Source: Lunularia cruciata
Taxonomy: Eukaryota; Streptophyta; Marchantiopsida; Lunulariales; Lunulariaceae
Reading direction: 5' to 3'
Length of the DNA stretch: 64,000 nucleotides
Assembly: GCA_948567375.1 (NCBI GenBank)
Contig: OX419756.1
Location: 53,112,552-53,176,551 of the forward strand
Shown here: positions 41,661 through 52,821 of the stretch, one piece after another
Layout: each line of letters opens with the position of its first letter
Position numbering within the stretch: position 1 is the first letter of the stretch
The notes under the pieces: generated by a model
Databases searched by the model: none
The model's input: the letters and a program-made list of their open reading frames with translations, nothing else
Told to the model about the DNA's origin: nothing
Program-made: the position numbers and the translations under genes

Positions 41661-42724
41661 TCCTTGAGCTATACAAAAGCTCTCTCTTGCTCATCTCCCC
41701 AACACCACTCTTGTGTAAGCTTGGTCAGCTTCATCAAGGCCTTGGCAATGGCACTAAATCCTCTAACATAGCGGTGATAGAAGTTCACCAACCCAAGGAA
41801 TGCTCACACTTTGCTCACATCCGTAGGCCGAGGAATATGTGCAATAGCTTCCACCTTGGTCTGCTGAACACCAAGTCCTCCGGGGTAGATAGTGTGACCC
41901 AAATACTCAACCTGCTCGTGGAAGAACCTACACTTCCCAGGATGTAGTTTGAGTCCATGAAATCTCAACCTCTCAAACACCTCCAACAACTGTCTCTCAT
42001 GCTCCTCCACAGTAGTGCTATACACCAAAATGTCATCAATATAGCACCGAGCAAAATCCAATCCAGCTAGGATCCTATCTATGACCCTCTGGAACTCAGC
42101 AAGAGTGTTCTTCAACCCAAATGGTAAGAACCTCCACTGATATAACACATCCTTGCCGTGAGGATCAATAGTTCAAAATGCTATCTTGGACTTATCCTCT
42201 TCCTTGATCGGCAACTGATGATATCCTGCTCAAAGATCCAAAGTACTAATGACCTTTGCATGCCCAATTGCATCAAAAATCTCCTCCGGTGTAGGCATGG
42301 CATACCAATCAGCCCTGGTCTGTCAATTGATAGGACGGTAATCTCCACACATCCGCCTAATTGTATAGTTGCCATGCATATCCTTCTTGGTTGGCATCAT
42401 TGTCGCTGATGCATACTCTCCATGTGAAATCTCCACCAAACCAACCTCAAAAAGGTCACTACTCCGGCTCTGAATCAATGTCCTCTCCATATCACTATAT
42501 CAATAAGGACGTCGGAAAACAGGTGTGTCGCTAGTCAACTCAATCCGTATACCAAGTCCCTTCAGAGCACCCAAATCCTTCATACTCAAGGCAAAACAAC
42601 TCGTGTGACTCCTCAAGAACCTCCAAACCCTCCGTCTTTCTTCTCCAGTAAGTTTAGGTCCAAGATCTGGCTCCCAAGTATCCTCTGTAACTGTAGTAGG
42701 AGTGGAAGACGTACTGACTGGCAA
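41661..42724 (-). pseudogene. E5 reverse transcriptase
   Basis: The N-terminal linker and fingers are at 42724-42500 (RVWRFLRSHTSCFALSMKD, IELTSDTPVFRRPY). ATMMPTKKD and MCGDYRPINRQT lie near 42310-42420, and VISTLDL with a following stop, then AGYHQL, near 42215-42255. The palm ORF 42148-41804 has WRFLPFGLKNTLAEFQRVID and the catalytic YIDDILVYS (YIDD at 42032-42043), then FHEQVEYLGHTIYPGG. Stops interrupt it, several at TAG. All polymerase motifs can be found in order, so this is a decayed but recognisable enzyme. Confidence 0.88.
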
Positions 42725-43029
42725 CTACAATGGGCCCTTGGGAGCAATAGTGTCCTGCTCCCGACCACTAGAGGTCCCAACACTCCCTCCACTCTGGCTG
42801 CAAGCTCCACACGTCCTCTAGCTGCATCCCATGTGGACCAGGGTGTAATCCAAGTAGCCCATGCTCCCTTGGATGGACTCCAAGTAGACCACTCTCCCTA
42901 GAAGCTACTGGATGTGTCCCAAGAATACCATGTCCACTCGGTCCATCGCCCCCAGCATGTGCCTAAATTGTCTCGATAGGTAGAGTGCTCACAAGTGTCC
43001 GAGTGGTGATGCCTATCAAGCGCATCCTA

Positions 43030-44000
43030 CGTTGCTCTGCCAAGCCAAGGCTCACAATCCAGGTCAAACAGTTCAGGTCCATAGCCTGACCTAACACCTA
43101 ATGTTTGGATGCCTTCGACACTACTGGAACAACGGTAATACCGGTGCAAAAACCCATTGCCCGCTCTCTCTCATTAGCATTGGGCTCCACCAACTGCTGT
43201 AACTGTGAGTCCCAAACAAGTCCAGGTCCTCCCTCTCAAAAAGCATGAGACCTTGGGAAACTCATGAGTGTGGGAAATGCAGCTCTAGGCTGTCCAACTA
43301 GGTTCACCACTGCCATAGGTGACCTATCAGCCACTACCACTGTCTGAGACTGACGCCCAGCATCCAAGATATCATCATCAAGAATGTGGTCTAGTCGCTG
43401 AATCCCATCATAACTACGTTGTAGAACCTCTTTGGGTAAAAGGTTTGCCCACCAAAGGCGAAGATGATGAGCCCGTGATCCCACTATGGCTGCATCTAAC
43501 AATACCGCATGTCCCATCCAAGAATGGACCTGATGTGTACTCGCCACCACTCTGGTGCAAGAATCACCCATCAAGGGAATGTTCTCCAAAAGGTAAGCTG
43601 GAGAAACAGACTGATGAACCTAGAGATGTCGTAGTATCCGTAACATCTCCCAAAACACACCAGAACGAGGATCTTGAAGACCCAAATTGCGGCCCGCACG
43701 TGTATGTCCTTGACATGGCCATCCAAAAATCACCAAGTGAATAGGCCCATGTCTCTCTAGGTCATGCGCCCCCAGTAAGGAAATGTCTCCTGGTAGGGCC
43801 TTCTGGTAACCTCTGATTGCTGACATCGGTAATAACTCTGGATACCAATACGCCAAGTGTGCCACATGATGTAGAGAGACTCGCCTAGCAGTCTCATCTC
43901 TCTCTACATACAAGTACCTCTGTACTCGGATACCCGCTTATAACACCGCAGCTAGTCCGGTGCTGATCCCACCAAACAACTCCAATAGGCATATCCCCTC
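43030..44000 (-). pseudogene. E5 DNA cytosine-5 methyltransferase domain (retrotransposon-borne)
   Basis: This domain transfers methyl groups to cytosine C5 in DNA. Minus-strand motifs appear in family order. Motif I is LLELFGGISTGLA (43968-43988 core), binding S-adenosylmethionine. Motif II is YVERDETARR (near 43902). Motif IV is IFGWPCQGHTRAG with the catalytic Cys at 43713-43715, followed by LGLQDPRSGVFWEM. Motif VI is YLLENIP (near 43580), and motif VIII is SRAHHLRLWWANLLP (near 43450-43490). Motifs IX and X are ERERAMGFCTGIT (near 43150) and VLGQAMDLN (43071-43097). The short region between VIII and IX and the final layout recall DNMT3-type enzymes, but the PCQ box differs from DNMT3 PCN. 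Four stops break it: 43938 TAA, 43620 TAG, 43236 TGA and 43098 TAG. It lies between protease and reverse transcriptase and is co-directional with both, so it belongs to the element. Confidence 0.9.
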
Positions 44001-44049
44001 TATTGGATACTGCCAAGCAATGAGTGTGGTATCCAGAGGTGTCAAAGCA

Positions 44050-45167
44050 ATGGCCTCTGGAGGCTCATCCTCACACTCATCCCTTGATGGTACGAAGGCT
44101 CCACTCCAAGCCTGTTGCACCAACTGATCTACATGCTGCTGCAATGCCTCCTTTGAACTCCACAATGGAACATCCAAGGTGGATGGAACAATCCCACTTG
44201 TACTCCATAGCCGAGTGATCTCCTCTAGTACTGGAGTATCCTTTGCATGGGCGTTCCCCTCCAACAAGTCACCAGGCCAAGTAACTGCACTGCTGAAAGC
44301 CAAAACTGATGCTGCCATGGTCCCAAACTGTAGTGAGCCAAGACTGCCACTACTGAAGCGTACTGGTAGGCGACATACCCGTCCCTCACCAGACTGCCAA
44401 CCAGGTCTATAAGAGGTTGTCTCCTCCCAACAGTCAATGCTGAAACCCATAGGGTATAACACTACTCCCCCAACTAGCACATCATATGACTCAGCTATCG
44501 TCGCAATAGCCTGAGCTCTCACCACCGAGCTATCAGTCGGATGACCAGGCTGAACCTGGACAACAAGCTCCCCACGTGTGATATACTGTGTCAAACCACC
44601 ACCTAGAGATGTCTGGATCTGAAATGGACACCTCTCCACATCAGTCTTCCGTAACTCCAGACCGACAACTACAGCTTTCCCCAACATAAGGGGGTGTATA
44701 TACCTTCCCTGAAGGTCACACCAAACAAAAAATCCCCCTCTGGTTATCCAATAGGACAACACTAGGTGTGAACCGTGCTCTCTCAAAGGCCGGTCTAGCA
44801 GGCAACTCCTCCAGTCTAGCCGCTGCTGCCTGCCATAACCACTGGTCGCTAAACGGATCCCATGCTCCTCAACCAAGTCAGCTCCACTACCAACCACCTC
44901 TGCTCTAGTAGTAGGAACTGCACCATCCCTACTCTCACACAATGTGGCAGCCAACCGGAATACTGGGGCTAGGTCAACTCCCAATGTAAACATGTCACTG
45001 GCTAAAAATAAAGGATGCCGCATAATCAGCTGAGCCGCCCCCAACATCATGCTAGACTCATTTTGTGTAGTAGTAGGTGGCTGACTAGCAGGTAGTCCAT
45101 CATGTACTCCATCACCACCTACCACACCTGCACTGGGACGTCTGGGAACCATGGATGTTGTCTGCAA
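44050..45167 (-). pseudogene. E5 aspartic protease and linker to methyltransferase
   Basis: The open segment 45167-43938 contains the protease: HPLMLGKAVVVGLEL near 44660-44705, FQIQTSLGGG, and the distal YDVLVGGVVLYPMGFSIDCW near 44440-44490 with SYRPGW. The catalytic strand VVLLD is found only in another frame at 44746-44760 and is followed by about 50 bases unlike the family, so the D-S/T-G triad is not intact. A helical linker follows (EALQQHVDQLVQQAW, then DECEDEPPEAIAL) and leads straight into methyltransferase motif I. Confidence 0.75.
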
Positions 45168-45188
45168 TGCCTCAACTAGCGTGAAAGA

Positions 45189-46862
45189 CTAGGGAAGTCT
45201 GACCTGTCTCCCAACCTCTCCTCTCTGTGGGTCCAACTCCACTGATGCTCCTCTAGGCTCTGGAGCACTTACTGCACTCCTAGTCACTGCTGCAGATGCA
45301 TCCACCTGTGCTGCTCTGCACATGAAGTCCAAAGCATCTCTATCACCAGCATATGAGGTGGAAGCCTCAGCACCTAAATCTGATCTCCTCTGAGCAATAG
45401 CCATACTAGCCAATCTCTGCTCCAACTGCTCAATCCGAGTAGCCATAGCTATGTCAGAAGTAAGGGCAGGTACTGCACCCCTACAAGGTGTAGATCCTCT
45501 ACCACCACTTCTACCACCTCGTCCTCCATGCACTGGAGCTCCTCTACTACCTGCCATAGCAGCCCTACCACTCCGTAACTTTGGATGTAGGTCAAAACAC
45601 CGGTCACTAGTGTGACCAAATCTGTGGCAATGCTCACACTACCTCTGTGCTGGCTATGATGCACCAGAGGTATCAGGTCCGCTGCCCTGAGTACACTCTC
45701 TCCCTATGGTGAGGTCCACCACAAGTCCAACAAGCAACACCACCACTCACTGGCTGCTGCTGACCCAAAAATGAGGGTAAGGGTCTAACTCCACTAGGCC
45801 CTCCACTCGCTCCATAGGATCTGGGCTGTCCACCCTGTCCTCAAAAACTAACTGGGCGTGGTGCACTCTACTGCACTCTAGAAGAAGTCACAGTCGTGGA
45901 TGAGGTCTCTCTACCAAATCCAGATGTCACCACTCTCTCCTCCACCATATTGAGCTCAATACGCTCAACCAAACCAAAGACTACTGCCAAGGTGGGCAAA
46001 GTAGCCTGCAACAACATAGCATCACGAACTCTACATTGCAACTCCCTGTCCAGTATCCCATACCAAAACTGGACTGCTTGGGCCTCAATAACTCCCTGAG
46101 TGAAACTGATCAGCCGCCTTATGCGAGTGTATGCCTCGCGTAGGCTCTCTCCAGCCTTCCGCTGGAACTCCTGCAAGCTCCTTAGCTTGTCAGTCCACAC
46201 TCCCTGGTAGTTCTGCCTCAAACATAGGAAGAACTCCACCATGGGGTTAAACCCCGGTACCACCCCACCTCCTGTAGCGGTACCTCCACTCGTAGTAGCA
46301 CTATCTCCAGCTAGTGCACCTCCACTAGCTCCACCAACACTACTCGAGCTAGAACTCGTGGGTACAGCCGATCTACTCCTGGCCACCAAGCCTGAAGTGA
46401 TGGAGACATAGTGTGGAGACCAATACTGTCTCCATAACTCAATCTCCTCCAAATGAGCTCTCTTGAACTCATGGTAGTCATCCATCGGCGGACCCTCCAG
46501 ATGTTGGAACAACCCCTTCCATGCCATGAAGGGTGTGAACAAAGTTGGGTTCCGCATTTGCTACAGATCACACCAACTATTGAACTCCTGGATGAAGTCA
46601 TCCAACTCAATGGTACCCACTATACCAGAGTAACGCCTAAGGCCTTTGGAGGCCCCATAAATCTTGTCCATGTCCACAACAACGGTGCGGACACACCAAG
46701 TGCACTCTCAACTGAATCAGTTCCTGTGTTGAACTCCAACTCAGAGTCAATCTCCTCCCTCATTGGGACCTGATATACAGGCTAATATCGAGCACCACTC
46801 CGAGTAAACCCACTACGTACTGCAGGGCTAACTCCTCTGGAATCTCTAAAGAACTCCATCAT
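45189..46862 (-). pseudogene. E5 gag with two zinc knuckles
   Basis: The probable start is the ATG near 46862 (MMEFFRDSRGVSP). Capsid signatures are WRQYWSPHYVSI, GFNPMVEFFLCLRQNYQG, LREAYTRIRRL and VQFWYGILDRELQ (46557-45868). The first knuckle near 45690-45735 (CWTCGGPHH, then R and E residues) is broken by a one-base shift before its last Cys. The second, CEHCHRFGHTSDRC at 45597-45638, is complete. A Gly/Arg-rich basic region (GGRGGRSGGRG) and a short coiled coil (IEQLEQRLASMA) follow. Stops at 46782, 46620, 46561, 45868, 45654, 45639 and 45189 are all TAG; 45841 is TGA. Confidence 0.85.
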
Positions 46863-47291
46863 GACAAAGTAACCACACCAGCAAACCCAAACCACCAACT
46901 GCAACCGCAAGTCGCAACGCCAAGTACCCCACCAAGTACCAACACCACCATGTGCCAACACCAACTAAACACCACCCACTAATGTAACTCTAACCAAGAT
47001 AACTACACTAGGGGAAGGGCAACCTGTAACCTGCCATCATAACACGCACTCTCACGGTCTGCATGTCATCACTTCCTGCCTCACCGGAGAGAAACAAAGG
47101 TAGTCTGACTGGTCATCACTCTAGCCTCACCACCGAGAGCACACCAGAGCACCACCGCTCAAAAGTCAAGGCATCTCACACAAACGTGGTGCACAAACAG
47201 GAAGCAGAGAATGGAGGGGATCCAATCACAAAAAATCTAAACAAAAACCCTCCATCTCATAACACAACACGGGACTGACTTTGCCACCATT
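46863..47291 (-). other. E5 leader and candidate primer site
   Basis: No ORF is convincing. The minus strand tggtggcaaagtcagtccc at about 47273-47289 lies two bases after the inferred LTR end and is a candidate primer site. I cannot name the tRNA. Confidence 0.4.
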
Positions 47292-48704
47292 TGGCATTTG
47301 ACATAAGAGCAGTTTGTATCTAAGTCCTAAGCTACCAGGATCACCAAGAATGGGATCAAACTGCCTCTCCTAGCCAAAGCTACATGTGTATAGATAACAG
47401 TGGCACAATCACTAGGACAACAAGTGAGGGTGGACCAGTTGGCTAGGGCACCAGTCTAGGAACAATAGATCTAGGGGTCAAACCCTGTTGCGTACAATCT
47501 AGCAAGAAAGGCAGATTTTGCCAACCAATGACCAAGATCTACTCTAAACTAGCTAGTCTCACGCCAGCAAGTTGGCTTGTTGGCCCTTCTAGGCCTTCGT
47601 AGCCTCTCATAGCCCACAGCCCTATGCCTCGAAGCCTCAAAGCCTCTAATTTCAGCCAAATTAGGCCTTTCTTGTTGCCACTTCGAACCTCCTCCAAAAT
47701 TGGCAAAACTTCTCCAAATCTGCAAAAGTCCTCTAAACTAGCGAACTTCGAACCTCCTCCAAAATTGGCGAAACTTCTCCAAATCTGCAAAAGTCCTCCA
47801 AACTAGCAAAACTCCTCCAAATCTGGCCAACAGCGAAAACTCCTCCAAAATCTGACGTAAACCCTAAAGATGGCTGTCCGCCAAATCCCCCGCTAACTTT
47901 CCACTTGAGCCAAATTGACAAAACGGGTTTTTCCAAATCACAATTTCATGAGAAGAGCTTCCCAACTCCACCTTCAATTTGACTTTCTGAGCCCAACTCG
48001 TAGCAAATTGGTCCTGCCTTCACCTCTTGAGCTCAAAATCACAACACTGCTCAAAAATTGCTCCTTCTTTGCTCGAAATTTGGCCAGCGCTTCCGCACAC
48101 CGTCCGCCTAACTGCCAAATCTGCATCAACTGAACAAGCTTCTACACACTAAGGAAACACAGAACTTGAATCGAGCTACCACGATCCACCGAGCTTGGAG
48201 ATACCAACAACACTCAACGTTCTTGCACCCAATTTCCCCCTGACTTCACTTCTCTGATGTAATCAGATTGCTTACCACTCTCAACTCAACTCAGATTAGT
48301 ACTTGATCTGTCACTCTATAAAGTGCCAACAACTGTGCATTGATTACAGTCAAGCCACACCCACTCAAGCATAGAGAATCCAGGTGACGCTCGCCGGCCT
48401 CTGTCCACCATAGCCAGGAACTCAAAGGCTCAACATCAAAGAAGTGAGCTCTCTAGAGCTCACTTTGAAACTACACCCCCCTGGACTTGAGCTAGCACTG
48501 GAACCCTAACGGTCCCACTGACGGCACACTCCACGGTGCAAATGGTGCAAAGTGACTTTAGGCCCCACCGTGAAGTCAGTACCCCGAACACCAAATCAGA
48601 CTGTCGGAAAGTAGTCCCTGAGAAACTACTAGAATAACTCTAACTATCATCATTGGAACTCCAGTGTCCGAGCAACTAGATGCGGAACTACAAATGGCGT
48701 GACA
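47292..48704 (-). repeat. E5 5' LTR (probable, about 1.41 kb)
   Basis: In minus orientation it starts TGTCACGCCATTTG at 48704, where E6 homology begins on the other side, and ends aaatgcca at 47292. The second LTR is not in the window, so the inner boundary is inferred. It contains two 65-bp tandem units (47681-47745 and 47746-47810) plus a partial third. ORFs within are not supported as genes. Confidence 0.55.
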
Positions 48705-49091
48705 ATTGAGAGGATCCAAAAACCTACACCACTTGGAGGAAAGAGTGAGTCTAAGTGATTTTTATGTAAAGAGAAGAGACATAAGGCAAGTTCATGTCCA
48801 TTAACTTTTGAGAGCAAGAGATTGAGAGAAAGGAGAGGCTTACTTGACTTGGGTTTGCATGTTGGACCTTCTTCACCAAGATTGGGATGGAGAAGATCTA
48901 AGACCAAGGAGTTATGTGAGGTTTGTGGAATGGAAGGACTTCCAAAAGGACATGAGTGTAGTGGAGTAAAATCAGTTTTGGAGACTTTGGTGAAGGATCT
49001 TGGAGAGAGTCTTAGTACAGCTACATACTACCACTTTCATCAACTAGTTCTCAAGATTAGTGATGGAGATAATTTTTCAACTTATGGATAA
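48705..49091 (+). pseudogene. E6 upstream zinc-finger protein remnant
   Basis: Homologous to E4 39180-39540. The first Cys/His motif is frame-broken. The second, KELCEVCGMEGLPKGHEC near 48910-48960, is intact, followed by LETLVKDLGESLS. The conserved second motif across E4, E6 and E7 argues for past selection on a protein. Confidence 0.65.
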
Positions 49092-49297
49092 ACTAACCAT
49101 GAGAGTTTGACTAATATGCACTCTAGGATTTGATGTTGCCATAGAAATATTGGAGCAACCTGAAACTTTTGTGTTCCCTAGGGTAGATTATTCTTAGATG
49201 ATGTCAGTCATGTATATACTCTATTAGTTATAGAGTGAGAGAAAAAGAAAGAAAAAAGAAAAAAATTGATAGAAAAGAAAGATAGTGAGGGGTTAAG

Positions 49298-50125
49298 ATG
49301 GGGAAACTTTTGGTTTTCTTTGGAAAAGATGGAGAAGATATGGAGGCCTTTGTAAGAGACTTCAAGAGAGCTTGCATAGGAACCAACGAGAGGAGGAAAA
49401 ATGGGTGGGTCTCATTATTACCAGATTTTTTTGAGGTTGCAACAGTTACATGCTATGAGTCAAAATACCAAAAGAGAGAGAGGAGAGATGGGGAAGAAGA
49501 GTCTTGGGAGAGTTTGACTTCGGCACTCATTGAGAACTTTCTTCCAGATGAGAGTTATGAGAGATTTATGAGTGAGGTTACCTTTCTCAAACAAGAAGAT
49601 GGAGAGAAAGTGAGAGTCTATGTGGAAAGAGTGGAAAAGTTAGAGTCCAGATTTTGCATAGTGCTGAGGAAGGGTAGAGATGATGTGGAGACTACTATGA
49701 TTTGCATAGGAGCCATGCTCACCAAGAATTTTGTGGGAGGATTAAGACCACAAATTAGAAGCAAGGTGAGATATGAGAAACCTTCTTCCAAGGTTGAAGC
49801 TATCAAGATTGCACCTCCTATGGAAGAGAGTTTGGAAGGGGATGAGAGTGATTTGGTGGTGAAGAAGGTTGTGCATCCTCCTCAAGGTTATAAGTATGGG
49901 GAAACTTTTGATACTTTGATAGCAAGGGTTACTTGCAGATCTCAAGATCAATGTGGTGCAACTATGGGAGAAAAGAGAGGTAGATCAGAATGTGAAGAGA
50001 GGGCCTAGGAGTTACAAAAGTTATCCATAGAGAGGAGTCCAACCAACCAACAATTTCAATGATAGAAATTGTTTTGGTTGTGGAGGAAAAGGCCATATCC
50101 AAAGGAATTGCCCAAATTCTACTTA
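49298..50125 (+). pseudogene. E6 gag and zinc knuckle
   Basis: Starts MGKLLVFFGKDGEDMEAF and continues with LIENFLPDESYERFM and VYVERVEKLESRF, closely matching E4 gag. The ORF ends at 50008 by a TAG. The knuckle CFGCGGKGHIQRNC follows in another frame near 50073-50115. Capsid and nucleocapsid parts are separated by a stop and a frame change, so it is not functional. Confidence 0.85.
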
Positions 50126-50186
50126 CCATGGAGGAATAGGTTATGGGGGAGCCAATAGAGAGAAAGAGGGAGGTAGTGAAACCCAA

Positions 50187-51600
50187 GTGGCTCCTAATCC
50201 AAAAAAAGGTAAGGGGACAACATCTGTAGATGTGGTTGAGAGCAAGTATGAGAAGGGAGAGTGCTCAAACTCCAAGAGTCTTAATTTGGAGCTTTTGGCA
50301 CAAGAGAAGAAGAGAGCTTGTTTTGCAAATGATGTGCACTCTTCTCAAGGATTTACTCCTAGCCAAGATACTCCTATGCCTACTAGGAGCACTTGCACAA
50401 GCATTTCAACACCATCAACAACACAGAATCCAAGGAAGAAGTTGGGGATGGAGGACTTCTTGATCTCAAAGCAACAATGGAACTACAATGTCTTGGATGA
50501 TGTTGGTAGTCATAAGGCTAACATCACATTTGGCCAATTGATTGCTTTGAATCCTACTTTGAGAAAGGAGCTTAGAGGTGGTTTGAGTTCTACAAGGAGC
50601 AAGAAGAAGAAGAAGAAGGCAAAAGCTCCATTATCAATGGGGGTGGTGGATGCCAAACCAGCACCATTGGAGGCTTGTGAATATACCTCCAAGATTGATG
50701 TGAGAGTAAATGGTCACAACATAAAGGATGCATTGGTTCATGGAGGATCAACATTGAATGTCATGTCAGAAAGGTTGATGAAGAAGTTGGGTATGATACC
50801 CTCAAGACCTTCAACATTTGTGGTGAGCATGGCAAACAAGCAACAAGATCAATCAGAAGGGGTGATGGATAAAGTGGTAGTTTCAATTATGGGAGTTCAA
50901 AATCTCATAACTTTCCAAGTCTTGAAGGATTCAAGCTATGACTTACTTCTTGGGAAGCCATAGTTGAGAGCAGCATGCACAATTGATTGATGGCACAAAG
51001 GGTACTTGAGGATTGGGCCATCAAACCATAGAGTCGTAGTTCCTATGACTAACACTACCAACACTTCACATTTAGATACACCATCTTCTGATTATTGAGA
51101 ATCAGATTTTGAAGAAGGAACTTCAGGTGTGGACATAAGTATGGAGGAGGAGACTTCCAAGGAGGAGGACGAATCTGAATTGGATTCTAATGTGTATCCT
51201 TTGTGTGCTATGGATTTTCATCTAAGCCAAAGGTTTTGAAGGACACACATAAATCACCATTGACACTTGAGGAGGTAGAGAGAAGGTTAGCTATCCTCAA
51301 GTATGGCCCAAATGTTACCAAGGAGTAGAAGGTGAGATTTGAAGAGATTTTCTGCAAGTTCATCCATGTGTTTGCTTTCAATTACAAAGATCTAAAGGAA
51401 GTCACCTTGGAGGAGCACAAGATAGAGGTGGAGTCACATGCAAGACCAATCCTCCAAAAGCAACATCACATTAGCCCACCAATATCTTTGGTTTTGAAGT
51501 AGGAGATTGATAAGCTCAAGGAGGCTAGATTTATCTTTGAGGTGGAGAATTCAGAATGGGTGTCTTCAATTGTGATTGTGAAGAAAAATAATGGCAAGCT
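50187..51600 (+). pseudogene. E6 linker and aspartic protease with D-to-H change
   Basis: The ORF 50187-50963 runs from the lysine-rich linker to the protease. The active site reads DALVHGGSTLNVMS, with CAT at 50739-50741 where E4 and E7 have GAT. The catalytic Asp is replaced by His, which should abolish activity. The distal SSYDLLLGKP is present. The linker to reverse transcriptase (51000-51600) has several stops, including TAG and TGA codons at 50961, 51102 and 51603. Confidence 0.85.
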
Positions 51601-51602
51601 TT

Positions 51603-52123
51603 GAGTATGTGTGGATTACAAGAAGCTCAATGTTGCTACAAAGAAGGACTACTACCCATTACCATTCATTGATGAGATCTTGGAGGAGGTTGCAGGTCAT
51701 GAGAGGTATAGTTTTGGAGATGATTATAGTGGATTTAACCAAATCAAGATTGCACCAGAGCATCAACAACTCACCACATTCACTACACCTTGGGGAACTT
51801 ACCCTTTCAAGGTCATGCCTTTTGGGCTTTGTAATGCTCCAGCCACATTCCAACGGTTCATAAACAAGGTATTTGAATCTTCTATTGGGGAATTTGTGAG
51901 AGACTTCATTGATGACTTTTGTGTCTATGGGAGCAAGGAGGAGCACTTTGAGCACCTAATCAAGGTCTTGCAATGCTTGGATGAGGAAAATGCATTACTC
52001 AACCCAAAGAAGTTCATTTTTGGATGTGAAGAAGGTCTAGTTTTGGGGCACATCATCTCCAAGGATGGAATAGCAATTGATCTTGAGAAGGTGAGGAAAA
52101 TCTCAGACCTTCCATTCCCTTAA
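51603..52123 (+). pseudogene. E6 reverse transcriptase palm
   Basis: Open from MDYKKLN to the thumb, with FTTPWGTYPFKVMPFG, NAPATFQRFINKVF and FIDDFCVYG (FIDD at 51905-51916). LVLGHIISKDGIAIDL follows. All palm motifs are present. A TGA at 51603 and a TAA near 52121 limit the ORF. Very close to E4. Confidence 0.87.
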
Positions 52124-52821
52124 AGCTTGACAAAGTTACACCAATTCTTTGGAATGGTTGGGTACTATAAGAGATTTGTCTTCTCATTTTCCAACAAGGC
52201 TTATGCATTGACCATCTACATGAAGAAGGGTGTAGATAACATGGTGATTTTGGAAGACAAGAAGGATCTCAGAGCTTTTGAGGAGCTCAAGCAATCCCTT
52301 GTTCTAGCTCCAATTCTTGCTAAACTTGATTGGAATAAGCTTTCATCCTCTACATTGATGCTTCTAATGTAGCTATAGGATGCACTCTTGGTCAATTAGA
52401 CCAAGATGGGCATGATCATCCAATAGCTTATGCTAGTAGGTAGATGGTTTCAGCAAAAAAGAACTACTTTGTCATGGAGAGAGAAGGGTGGTTGGCACTA
52501 ATCTTTGGTCTCAAGAAGTTTAGACAGTACTTGATTGGAGGGAAAGCCACCATTGTCACGGATCACAAGGCTTTGAAGTATATCTTCAACAAGCCTAATG
52601 TTGACGGGATACTCGCAAGGTAGATGATACTCTTGTCTGAGTATGACTTCACCATTGAGGATAGGCCAGGGAAGAAACATGCAAATGCAGATTTGCTATT
52701 TAGGGCCTATAATCATGATGGAGATGAACCAATGGATGATTCCTTCCCTGATGAGGAGCTCATGAAAATCTCAATCACTCAAGAGGTTCAATGGAGTACA
52801 AGGAGATTGTGGATTTTTTGA
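52124..52821 (+). pseudogene. E6 thumb and RNase H
   Basis: Contains FFGMVGYYKRFVFSF, then RNase H segments: VAIGCTLGQLDQDGH in a shifted frame, VTDHKALKYIFNKP and the tail HANADLLFRAY. Stops at 52370, 52441 and 52621 and a frame change near 52345 break it. Confidence 0.8.

Larger units (their letters stand above)
41199..48704 (-). mobile_element. E5: Ty3/gypsy element encoding a cytosine methyltransferase
   Basis: On the minus strand the order is: probable 5' LTR (47292-48704), leader, gag with two zinc knuckles, protease, DNA cytosine-5 methyltransferase domain, reverse transcriptase and RNase H. Integrase and the 3' LTR are missing because E4 abuts at 41198. From gag to methyltransferase the homology stays mostly in one frame, broken by stops that are mainly TAG and by frame changes near 45700 and 46600. 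On the right it interrupts E6. Confidence 0.9.

Noticed and set aside
41555-41947. Plus-strand ORF of 130 codons
   Set aside because: Antisense to E5 reverse transcriptase and RNase H.
43319-43744. Plus-strand ORF of 141 codons opposite the methyltransferase
   Set aside because: It is antisense to clear methyltransferase motifs VI and VIII and shows no family features.
43030-44000. The methyltransferase as a stand-alone host DNMT gene
   Set aside because: No introns, start or regulatory domains are visible. It lies between retropepsin and reverse transcriptase, co-directional with both, and joins the protease reading frame.
47292-47312. Plus-strand sequence resembling an initiator-Met primer site (tgacataagagcag)
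   Set aside because: Three mismatches in 13 bases and the wrong orientation for E5; no plus-strand element starts here.
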